The translations under genes and the position numbers were made by a program. Shown here piece after piece: positions 8,117 through 14,303 of a DNA stretch of 41,757 nucleotides. Below the pieces are notes generated by a model, which searched no databases, was not told the origin of the DNA, and saw only the letters and a list, made by a program, of their open reading frames with translations. The stretch is taken from assembly GCA_022841475.1 (NCBI GenBank), contig JALHRJ010000039.1, positions 1-41,757 of the forward strand, in the 5' to 3' direction. Position 1 is the stretch's first letter. Each line of letters opens with the position of its first letter. Source of the stretch: Cyclobacteriaceae bacterium (GTDB taxonomy: Bacteria; Bacteroidota; Bacteroidia; Cytophagales; Cyclobacteriaceae).

Positions 8117-9202
8117 TTATTTCATCGAAACTGAATTTGCCTTATTCATTGTTTGTTCAACAATGCGAATGGGAGAGTTGTCGCGCAGATAAGCGCTGCC
8201 GGCAACGATCACATACTTTGAATCTTCCAGGCCTTTGCTAATAGTAACTTTATCTTTTCCAATTGATGTAATGGTGACTTGCCGCTTTTGAACAGTCTTA
8301 CTATCATTCGTCACAAAGACAAACCCGTGTTGTGAATCTCCATCCAGGAGCGCATCGTAGGGTAGTGCCCATACTTTTTGCGTGAAAGAAGGTGTAATGA
8401 CGGCCTTGCCGAACAGACCACTGGCCATTACCTTCGGCAATTTTCCAGATAACCGGAGTTCTACAGAAAACGCACCTGAATAGAGATCAGCACCACTGGA
8501 TTTTTGTACCACTTTCGCAAGGAAGGTTTCGCCTGACAGTGCATCAATTGATACTGAAGCATGGTCACCTAATTGAGTTCGGGACCAATCACGGTCGCTG
8601 ATTCCAACTTTTAATACCCAATCATTTTCTTTACTGCCATTAGTTTGAAGAACCGGTGTTCCTGCCGCAATCACCTGGCCTTCACTTGCCATTTTCCTTA
8701 AGACATGACCATGAGCAAGAGCACGAATTTCAGAATATGAACGATTGAACCTTGCTGTTTCTACTTGCTGGGTGGCAATGTCCAATGATGTTTTTGAATT
8801 TTGGAATTGCTCAAGGGTGGCAACACTATCTTTGAATAAGTTAGAAACTCGGTCGTAGTTGCGTTTCGCTTTTTCGAACTCAAGTTTTGCTTGAGATACC
8901 TGTGCATCTATTTCGGTAAGGTTAAGTGTTGCCAGAAGTTGACCCTTTTGAATCCTGTCACCTTCGTTCACAAATATTTTGTCAACTATTCCGCCCATTT
9001 TGAAGGATAGAAAGGTCTCGTCATTGGTAGTAAATTGGCCAGAGGTGTGAATGGGTTGAGATACTTCTTCGACTTTGAGTTCGTGAACCTTAACGGAAAT
9101 TTCGTTGCTTTCGATTACGGCATTTTCATTTCCACTACTATGGGAACATGCATAGGCGAGCGATGAAAGGGTTACAAGGGTTAAAAGTTTTAGAGTTTTC
9201 AT
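8117..9202 (-). CDS. RND efflux periplasmic adaptor (membrane-fusion protein), lipoprotein
   Basis: A 361-residue adaptor starting at MKTLKLLTLV; the longer frame to 9286 adds 28 residues in front of the signal peptide and overlaps the TolC gene, so it is not used. The signal ends in SLAYACS, a lipobox-like site with Cys19. Next come a biotinyl-lipoyl half-motif (GGIVDKIFVNEGDRIQKGQL), an alpha-helical hairpin (KAKRNYDRVSNLFKDS...), the second lipoyl half (GHVLRKMASEGQVIAAGTPV), and beta-barrel and membrane-proximal domains. It bridges the pump and the outer-membrane channel. It lies 31 nt after the TolC-like gene and 34 nt before the pump gene. Confidence 0.92.
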   Translation of the reverse strand: MKTLKLLTLVTLSSLAYACSHSSGNENAVIESNEISVKVHELKVEEVSQPIHTSGQFTTNDETFLSFKMGGIVDKIFVNEGDRIQKGQLLATLNLTEIDAQVSQAKLEFEKAKRNYDRVSNLFKDSVATLEQFQNSKTSLDIATQQVETARFNRSYSEIRALAHGHVLRKMASEGQVIAAGTPVLQTNGSKENDWVLKVGISDRDWSRTQLGDHASVSIDALSGETFLAKVVQKSSGADLYSGAFSVELRLSGKLPKVMASGLFGKAVITPSFTQKVWALPYDALLDGDSQHGFVFVTNDSKTVQKRQVTITSIGKDKVTISKGLEDSKYVIVAGSAYLRDNSPIRIVEQTMNKANSVSMK

Positions 9203-9233
9203 ATTTGTTTTTTTTGAATGTGTGTTTGAATGT

Positions 9234-10703
9234 TTAGTTATCCATTGGAAAAGAAGCTGATTCACGTTCATAATGTGCGTCCGCAATCAAAATGTGGTAT
9301 TGATTAATGATGGTCTTTAATTGTGCGTTGGTTAATTGGGCCCGTGCATCAAGAGTTTCAATGAATGAGTTACTACCTTCTTTATAACCTTTATCGATTA
9401 GCCGTTGATAGCTGCGGGCGGCTTCGAGTTGCTTTTCTGCTGAACGGTAGTTCTGATAGGCAGTGATGCATTCGTTTTTAACTACCTGCATTCTCATCTC
9501 TAGCTGTTGGCTCTTGACTGAGTAGTCTAGCTCTGAATTCTTAGAATCCAGTTGAGCCATCCGGATTTTGTTACGGTTTGTGAACCCAGCAAACAAAGGG
9601 ATGTCTAATTGTAAACCGACCAGGTAGTACCGTGATTGGTTATTGAATGTCCAGTCTTGGTTTTGTGAACCGATATCTGCAAAGCCGCTTATTTTTGGAA
9701 TCCAGAATGACTGCCCCATCCGTGTGATGGTTCGATTAACCAAAATCAGTTGTCGCAATTGATTGAGTTCTTCACGTGAGCTTACTGAAGAACTTTCATT
9801 CAACTTATCTTCACGTGGCATGAATGGTTGTTCCTTAATTTCTTCTGAAAGGATTAAATCTTCTCCATTACGATTGAGTAAGAAGTTAAAGTAGAGTTGC
9901 GCGTTATGAGCTTGTTTTTCGCTATCAATGATTTGGGCATGGATATTTTCAATTTCGCTCTGAGCTCGTAATAGATAGGCCGGAAGACCTTGCCCGTTAG
10001 CCAGGAGTGATGCATTAACACGTTTGCCTTCTTCTGCAAACTCCAGCGAACTCTTATATATTTTTACAACCTCGGTAGCTGCGAGATAATTGTAATAGGC
10101 TACTTTGATGTTTTCAACAAGTTCGCGCTGGTAAATTTTTACCTCAAACTCCTGAAGCATAACCTGCTGCTGACGAATCTTCTGGCCGTAAAGTAAATCG
10201 GTATTTAAGATGGGTATAGAGGTGCGAATGCGCGCATCATAAAAGTTCTTTGGAAAGAAGTTCTCCTTTACATTGTCAATCTGCGGAAATTGTTGACTGT
10301 CGGTGAGTTGGTTGAGTGTTGCATATACAGGATTGAGCAAGTCGCCAATGGGTAACGAAATGCTACGGCCACCACTACCACTCGTATAGGAACTTTGAAG
10401 GTTGACGCTCGGCATAAACATTCCTTTTGCGATGCGTAGTGAAAGCAAAGCCTTTTCTAAAGCAATGTTTTTTTGTTGCACAACTTCATTGTTACGAAGG
10501 CCTTCCGCAACATACTTTTCCAGATAGTCCTGGCTGTTGACCTCTATCACAATACATAGTATCGACAGTAATACACAACTGCGTTTCGACAACAGTGTAT
10601 TCGTGATTACCTGTATGAAGTAATGAACTCCCTGAGAGAGTAACATGAGTGTTGGACTCGTAGTCAGGATGAGATCTAGAGTCATTGTAATTGTTTTTTT
10701 CAT
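9234..10703 (-). CDS. TolC-family outer-membrane efflux channel
   Basis: About 489 residues from the ATG at 10703. The body is an OEP/TolC family protein with two long coiled-coil repeats (ALEKALLSLRIAKGMFMPSV early, QQLEMRMQVVKNECITAYQNYRSAEKQLEAARS late) and the usual DIPLFAGFTNRNKI strand. The N-terminus is odd: MKKTITMTLDLILTTSPTLM is followed by more than 30 residues before the apparent signal-peptide core (SCVLLSILCIVIEVNSQ). A TTG codon just before SKRSCVLL would give a normal signal peptide, so the true start may be internal. First gene of the efflux operon; the shared element A and a -7 element lie directly upstream. Confidence 0.88.
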   Translation of the reverse strand: MKKTITMTLDLILTTSPTLMLLSQGVHYFIQVITNTLLSKRSCVLLSILCIVIEVNSQDYLEKYVAEGLRNNEVVQQKNIALEKALLSLRIAKGMFMPSVNLQSSYTSGSGGRSISLPIGDLLNPVYATLNQLTDSQQFPQIDNVKENFFPKNFYDARIRTSIPILNTDLLYGQKIRQQQVMLQEFEVKIYQRELVENIKVAYYNYLAATEVVKIYKSSLEFAEEGKRVNASLLANGQGLPAYLLRAQSEIENIHAQIIDSEKQAHNAQLYFNFLLNRNGEDLILSEEIKEQPFMPREDKLNESSSVSSREELNQLRQLILVNRTITRMGQSFWIPKISGFADIGSQNQDWTFNNQSRYYLVGLQLDIPLFAGFTNRNKIRMAQLDSKNSELDYSVKSQQLEMRMQVVKNECITAYQNYRSAEKQLEAARSYQRLIDKGYKEGSNSFIETLDARAQLTNAQLKTIINQYHILIADAHYERESASFPMDN

Positions 10704-10745
10704 GACGGTTTTTTCTTTGTTTGATTTGAATCGCTTTTGTTGATA

Positions 10746-10753
10746 CAAATGTG
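10746..10753 (-). promoter_or_regulatory. -7 promoter element of the RND efflux operon
   Basis: The minus strand reads CACATTTG, matching TAnnTTTG except the first base. It is 43 nt upstream of the ATG at 10703. Its CAAA complement starts exactly 30 nt before the AGGTCA edge of element A, as at the other two copies. Confidence 0.6.
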
Positions 10754-10771
10754 GGGCACTTAAATGCACTG

Positions 10772-10802
10772 TCATAGGTCAATAGCACGTCATAAAAGGA
10801 CA
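10772..10802 (-). promoter_or_regulatory. Shared regulatory element, copy A (RND efflux operon)
   Basis: The plus-strand sequence contains TCATAGGTCAATAGCAC and then GTCATAAAAGGACA. The latter block is shared with copy B, while CATAGGTCAATA is nearly identical to copy C (CATAGGCCAATA). The minus strand contains repeated TGAC half-sites. Position just upstream of the -7 element fits activation by a transcription factor; an AraC-type regulator is the best guess, but none is encoded in the window. Confidence 0.72.
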
Positions 10803-11103
10803 AGATTATTTCCCGTAGGAATTAATAAATCAATTGTAACAGGCTGAAAAATATTAGATGAAATAGGTTCCAGGACAAGAACGGGAGGGAAGAGAATATT
10901 TTTTTATATCAAAAGATCTTTTTACAACCTTTCCTAGGTAATAGATTAATGGATACTCAGAAAGCCGTCCAGCTTCTGAGAAACGTTTAGCACAAGCTTG
11001 TGAGTTTTACTCCACTTTTGTCGAGCTCAATTTTGCCAAAGGAATGACTTTGGCAAGAGAATGCTTTTAATAACCCAAACCTAACCCCCGCCTGAGATAA
11101 GCA
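10803..11103. other. Intergenic region with a hairpin after the DUF4386 gene
   Basis: No coding frame is evident in these 300 bases. A hairpin with 9-nt arms TTGCCAAAG (11033-11041) and CTTTGGCAA (11048-11056) stands 47 nt after the DUF4386 stop codon and may end that transcript, although no strong U tract follows it on the minus strand. A second weaker stem (CTCAGAA...TTCTGAG) is near 10960-10985. Confidence 0.4.
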
Positions 11104-11691
11104 TTATTTATTGTTTGCGGTCCCGTTTTTTCTTCGTGTTCCGCCATTCGTGATTAGCCATATAGCAAAGGTTATTTCCCATAACCCCCCAGGTATCAGA
11201 AGATACATACTCCAGCCTCTGCCAAACAGCTCCATTAAAAATCCAAACGAAAAAATGGCATATCCTGTAACACCCCAAAGTGCAAGCCACGATGGTGATA
11301 TAGTATGCTTACGTAACGTCAAACACATAGGAATACTGCCAAGTCCCAAAACCAGCATGGCAAGAAAGTACCCATAATCATTCGAGATGCTAAAAGAGGG
11401 TATTAAGCTCAAGATAATACTGGCAAGCGCGATTGACTCAAACACCCGGGTAAACAGATAAATGTTACCAACCACCGGATTGTATTGTTGCAACGTTCTT
11501 TTAAATAGTATGCCAATAAAAAGAACCATTATGGAGTTGATAATGATGAGCACGGCTCCAAAACATTTTTCGGTTAAGCTTCCGGTTTCATAAAAATGCC
11601 GCCCAAGGCCATAGGCCAGAAATGCCAATAGAAAAAAGCAGCCGATGGTCCTGGCTTTATAAATATCAATTGTGTTATTATTGGTTTTCAT
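11104..11691 (-). CDS. DUF4386-family integral membrane protein
   Basis: A 195-residue protein with about six hydrophobic helices: IGCFFLLAFLAYGLG, CFGAVLIIINSIMVLFIGIL, IALASIILSLIP, YFLAMLVLGLGSIPMCL, PSWLALWGVTGYAIFSFGF and YLLIPGGLWEITFAIWLI. This spacing, with the short loop after helix 4 (RKHTISPSWLALWGVTGY), is typical of the DUF4386 family, whose function is unknown. Regulatory element C and a -7 element sit about 150 nt upstream, so it probably belongs to the same regulon as the efflux and esterase operons. Confidence 0.75.
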   Translation of the reverse strand: MKTNNNTIDIYKARTIGCFFLLAFLAYGLGRHFYETGSLTEKCFGAVLIIINSIMVLFIGILFKRTLQQYNPVVGNIYLFTRVFESIALASIILSLIPSFSISNDYGYFLAMLVLGLGSIPMCLTLRKHTISPSWLALWGVTGYAIFSFGFLMELFGRGWSMYLLIPGGLWEITFAIWLITNGGTRRKNGTANNK

Positions 11692-11845
11692 ATGTCTTTA
11701 TTTATCAACAGTGTGTTGTTTATATCTCTCGTTTTGATGCCAGAGTCTTCATTAATATTTTTATGGTTCATATGATTTTTGATTTGACTTTATCTTGGTA
11801 ACTTATTTTTTCAAGCGTAAATTGAAGTGCTTCACGTTTATAAAA

Positions 11846-11853
11846 CAAAAGTG
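11846..11853 (-). promoter_or_regulatory. -7 promoter element upstream of the DUF4386 gene
   Basis: The minus strand reads CACTTTTG. Its plus-strand CAAA begins 30 nt before the AGGCCA edge of element C, the same distance as in copies A and B. The leader to the ATG at 11691 would be about 150 nt. Confidence 0.5.
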
Positions 11854-11873
11854 AGATAAGCTGACCTATAATC

Positions 11874-11903
11874 ATAGGCCAATAACGCGTCAAAAAAAGC
11901 CAA
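11874..11903 (-). promoter_or_regulatory. Shared regulatory element, copy C (DUF4386 gene)
   Basis: The plus-strand sequence ATAGGCCAATAACGC followed by GTCAAAAAAAGCCA lines up without gaps with copy A (ATAGGTCAATAGCAC, GTCATAAAAGGACA). An additional imperfect dyad (GACCTAT...ATAGGCC, 11863-11880) overlaps its left edge. It is the most diverged copy, and it lies immediately beside the broken end of the MDR pseudogene. Confidence 0.6.
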
Positions 11904-11905
11904 CA

Positions 11906-12095
11906 TAAAAAATCCCTGTCTGCTGTGTCGATTTGTAAAGTAAGTTTTGGTGTAATCAATAATATGTTGAGCACCAAGCTGCGCTACCAGATTTATGTTG
12001 GCTGTGCTGTACACGGCTGTAACCTCAGCACGAAATGACTTGGCAATCTGAACAGCAAAAGTGCCAACACTTCCTGAGGCGGCATAATGATTCAA
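11906..12095 (-). pseudogene. Fragment of an MDR (quinone-oxidoreductase-like) dehydrogenase gene
   Basis: The minus-strand frame encodes [20 protein letters not shown], then [20 protein letters not shown] and IIDYTKTYF. By eye about 29 of 49 residues match the Rossmann region of the intact MDR protein at 4028-4993 (SGAVGSAAIQLAKYFGASVT...). The catalytic N-terminal domain and everything after IDYTKTYF are missing. The 5' side stops next to the GC-rich repeat that starts near 12105, and the 3' side runs into shared element C. This looks like a gene removed by deletion or insertion events rather than a short functional protein. Confidence 0.75.
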
Positions 12096-12104
12096 GTAAT
12101 TGAC

Positions 12105-12400
12105 TAATGTTTATGCGTGGAGCCTGCCCCGATCGTTTCGAATCGGGGTTAAGATAGCTTAGGCTCCGGGCCTTACCCAATCTTCATAAAAAGTTTTTTT
12201 TAGCGCGGGCATTTCAGAACTCAATCTCTCTTCTTTACACCACGCTGGCCTGCCTACCATAGCTTTAGCGAAGGTAGGGGCAGCGGCACTTATTGGCGGG
12301 CTTTGGAAGTGGGAGGGAAGCGCGGCCTGACAATGTGTGCTGATGCTGCACTGGCAATACAATAGGGATAATTCAGATGTTTGTTTTTCATCCAGCACGC
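12105..12400 (+). repeat. Dispersed GC-rich repeat, copy R1
   Basis: Starts with TAATGTTTATGCGT, repeated exactly at 13110-13123. A nested hairpin follows: GGAGCCT/AGGCTCC (12119-12125, 12161-12167) encloses CCCCGAT/ATCGGGG (12127-12148). Further blocks align with R2: TTTTTTAGCGCGGGC, ACTCAATCT, GGGGCAGCG, GGCTTTGG, ACAATGTGTG and CAATAGGGATA. This fills the gap between the MDR remnant and the antitoxin gene. Open frames across it are not conserved between the copies, so I treat it as non-coding. Confidence 0.75.
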
Positions 12401-12464
12401 ATCATCGTGAGGGGATTTTCTACTAATTTTCCTATCTTTAAACGCAAGATCAACTTAAAACAAC

Positions 12465-12707
12465 ATGACATCAGCTAATGATATTCGAAATAAGGTTATC
12501 GACCAGTTATTGGCTATTAAAGATTCGGACTACCTACGTGCGTTATCGGATATGATTAAAAGTTCTCATGTTCAGCAAGAAACAGTACCCCTTACTGAAG
12601 AACAGAAAATTATGCTGGCGTTGAGTGAAGAAGATATTAAGGCGGGAAGAACCATTGATCAGCTCACACTCAACGAACGTGAACTGGAATGGCTCAAAAG
12701 AAAATAA
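12465..12707 (+). CDS. Type II toxin-antitoxin system antitoxin
   Basis: An 80-residue acidic protein (ATG start) whose stop lies inside the next gene, a 19-nt overlap with the RelE/ParE toxin. The N-terminal half (ANDIRNKVIDQLLAIKDSDY) is a helical stretch like that of many small antitoxins; the C-terminal part (LTEEQKIMLALSEEDIKAGR, LNERELEWLKRK) is the usual toxin-wrapping region. It should bind and neutralise the toxin and repress the shared promoter. TATCTTTA at about 12433-12440 is a possible -7 element. The pair lies between repeats R1 and R2. Confidence 0.8.
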   Translation: MTSANDIRNKVIDQLLAIKDSDYLRALSDMIKSSHVQQETVPLTEEQKIMLALSEEDIKAGRTIDQLTLNERELEWLKRK

Positions 12708-13003
12708 TCTGGACAGAAACGGCTGCCCGGCAACGAAGGTCTATTCTGGAATATTGGTTCCAACGAAATCATTCCTCAACATATTCATTAAAGTTGCTAC
12801 GTTTGATCAATGAAAAAGCTAATCTGATTGCAGAAAATCCTCTAATCTACAAAGCTGCGGAATTCCCTGATACCCATGTGGCTGCCATGGAACATTTCAG
12901 CATATTTTATAAAATCTCTGATAATGCCATTATCATTACTGCATTTTGGGACAACCGGCAAGACTCCAAAGAACTTCTCAAACTTTTAAAACCAGGTACT
13001 TAG
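12689..13003 (+). CDS. RelE/ParE-family toxin
   Basis: A 104-residue protein with the RelE/ParE fold pattern: IIWTETAARQRRSILEYW (strand 1, helix 1), LLRLINEKANLIAENPLIYK (helix 2), and C-terminal strands AAMEHFSIFYKISDNAIIIT and AFWDNRQDSKELLKLL. The family includes mRNA interferases acting at the ribosome (RelE) and gyrase poisons (ParE). The late DNRQDS segment resembles the active-site strand of RelE/ParE proteins, but which branch it belongs to is not certain. Overlap with the antitoxin gene implies coupled translation. Confidence 0.85.
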   Translation: MAQKKIIWTETAARQRRSILEYWFQRNHSSTYSLKLLRLINEKANLIAENPLIYKAAEFPDTHVAAMEHFSIFYKISDNAIIITAFWDNRQDSKELLKLLKPGT

Positions 13004-13534
13004 ATACTCTTGAACTAACAATAACTACCGTTTTTAAATCGTTATTAAGCTATTTAAAATAACGCATATTATGTAACTGGTGCAACCAGTTAATAGTAAC
13101 ACTGTTACATAATGTTTATGCGTTATGTTAAGTAGCTTTGGCATCCGGGCTTACCGGAATCTTCATAGAAAGTTTTTTAGCGCGGGCTTTCAATAACTCA
13201 ATCTTCATCATTCACAACGGACTGGGGCAGCGACACTCTTTGGGCAGGCTTTGGTCTTAGCGTTGGCATGCGTGGCCTGCACAATGTGTGTTGCTGCTGC
13301 GCTGGGAAAAGCAATAGGGATAGAAGCGGAAAGCACGAAGTGCGCTGGCAGGAGGGAGGCCGGACTTGTAGCGAATAGCCCGGGCCGTAGGCATTGCCAG
13401 ATAAAAACTAAAAAATCATTCACTCCTATTTTTCTTAAATAAGGTTAATTCATTGATGCCTTGATTATCGGGAGATAACTCTGTATTTTTTACAAAATGT
13501 ATACTGTTTAAATTAACTTAAAACTTGCGTTACC
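13004..13534 (+). repeat. Hairpin element plus dispersed GC-rich repeat, copy R2
   Basis: After the toxin gene, a long inverted repeat pairs 13059-13077 (ATAACGCATATTATGTAAC) with 13104-13126, with an inner perfect hairpin AACTGGT-gca-ACCAGTT (13075-13091). From 13110 the sequence follows repeat R1 (TAATGTTTATGCGT, then the blocks near 13160-13320), and continues to about 13400 with CGAATAGCCCGGGCC. The last 130 bases are AT-rich and should hold the promoter of the HEPN gene. Short frames on either strand here are repeat translations, not genes. Confidence 0.7.
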
Positions 13535-14242
13535 ATGGCTGACAATGACAATCTTGAACTCAGAAAAAACATTCTTCGCTATGCATTAACAATCGAGCAT
13601 CTAATAAATGAGCTAATTCTGATGTATTTGTCAATTTTAAACAAGGCAACGAGATCTTTTGGAAACAAAAGCAGTAGCCTATCATTTAAAGGCAAAATTG
13701 ATCTTTTGTACGATATCGATGTGCTTTCAAAACAAGAACATGCGGATTTGGAAATGCTAATGATTTTTAGAAATCAATTTCTACATAATCTGAAATGTAA
13801 CTCCTTTTCATTTGCTGTTAAGCTCTTTGATCGAGGGATAGAGAATCGCTTAGTCGGTTTTTTAGACGATAATTCCATTAGTGACATTGAGTCACGTTAT
13901 TCAAATGCCTATGGTGGACTTTACTACCATTGCCTTAAAATAATTGGTGCAAAAATAGCTAGACGAAAACAAATCCTCTCGAACAAAGAGAGGGTTCTAA
14001 CTAAAAACATTGAGCATTCAATATTTTATATTGACGTTCTTTTTAAATTCTTTGATGAACTACTCAAGAAATGCAACCCACGTTATGGGGAAAACAAAGA
14101 CCTTACTAACTTCAAAATGGAGTTAGCCAATTTAGTGTCGAGAAAATCAAAAGGTATCCAGCGTTCAAAAAAATATAAAGTTATGCAAGCAGAGCTTGAG
14201 GAGATCATGAAACCCTCATCAATAGAAGATTTCATCAAATGA
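13535..14242 (+). CDS. HEPN-domain-like protein (putative RNase, conflict-system context)
   Basis: A 235-residue, helix-rich protein. The N-terminal 100 residues contain a helix typical of HEPN folds (YALTIEHLINELILMYLSIL), a FKGKIDLLYDIDVLS segment, and the motif FRNQFLHN, i.e. R79-N-x3-H84. RxxxxH with a polar residue after R is the catalytic signature of HEPN ribonucleases. The layout also recalls MtlR-type repressors, which share this fold. The C-terminal half is basic and lysine-rich (ARRKQILSNKERV, SRKSKGIQRSKKYKVMQ). It lies between the toxin-antitoxin pair and a convergent ABC-3C operon (61 nt between stop codons). RNase activity is inferred, not shown. Confidence 0.6.
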   Translation: MADNDNLELRKNILRYALTIEHLINELILMYLSILNKATRSFGNKSSSLSFKGKIDLLYDIDVLSKQEHADLEMLMIFRNQFLHNLKCNSFSFAVKLFDRGIENRLVGFLDDNSISDIESRYSNAYGGLYYHCLKIIGAKIARRKQILSNKERVLTKNIEHSIFYIDVLFKFFDELLKKCNPRYGENKDLTNFKMELANLVSRKSKGIQRSKKYKVMQAELEEIMKPSSIEDFIK

Positions 14243-14303
14243 TAAATACTGCAATTGAATCAGATACGAAATATCAGTGCATGGTCAGTTAAACAATAGG
14301 GAA

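Noticed and set aside
11768..11977. Frame [20 protein letters not shown]... downstream of the MDR remnant
   Set aside because: It is out of phase with the MDR remnant, covers the promoter and element C, and has no recognisable domain.
12159..12398. Minus-strand frame of 79 residues inside repeat R1
   Set aside because: The frame is not preserved in the homologous R2 copy, and its sequence shows no family pattern.
13059..13126. CRISPR repeat
   Set aside because: Only one dyad is present here, without regularly spaced repeats and spacers, and no cas genes are seen.
13208..13442. Frames on both strands within repeat R2
   Set aside because: They lie in the repeat itself, and R1 has no equivalent frame.
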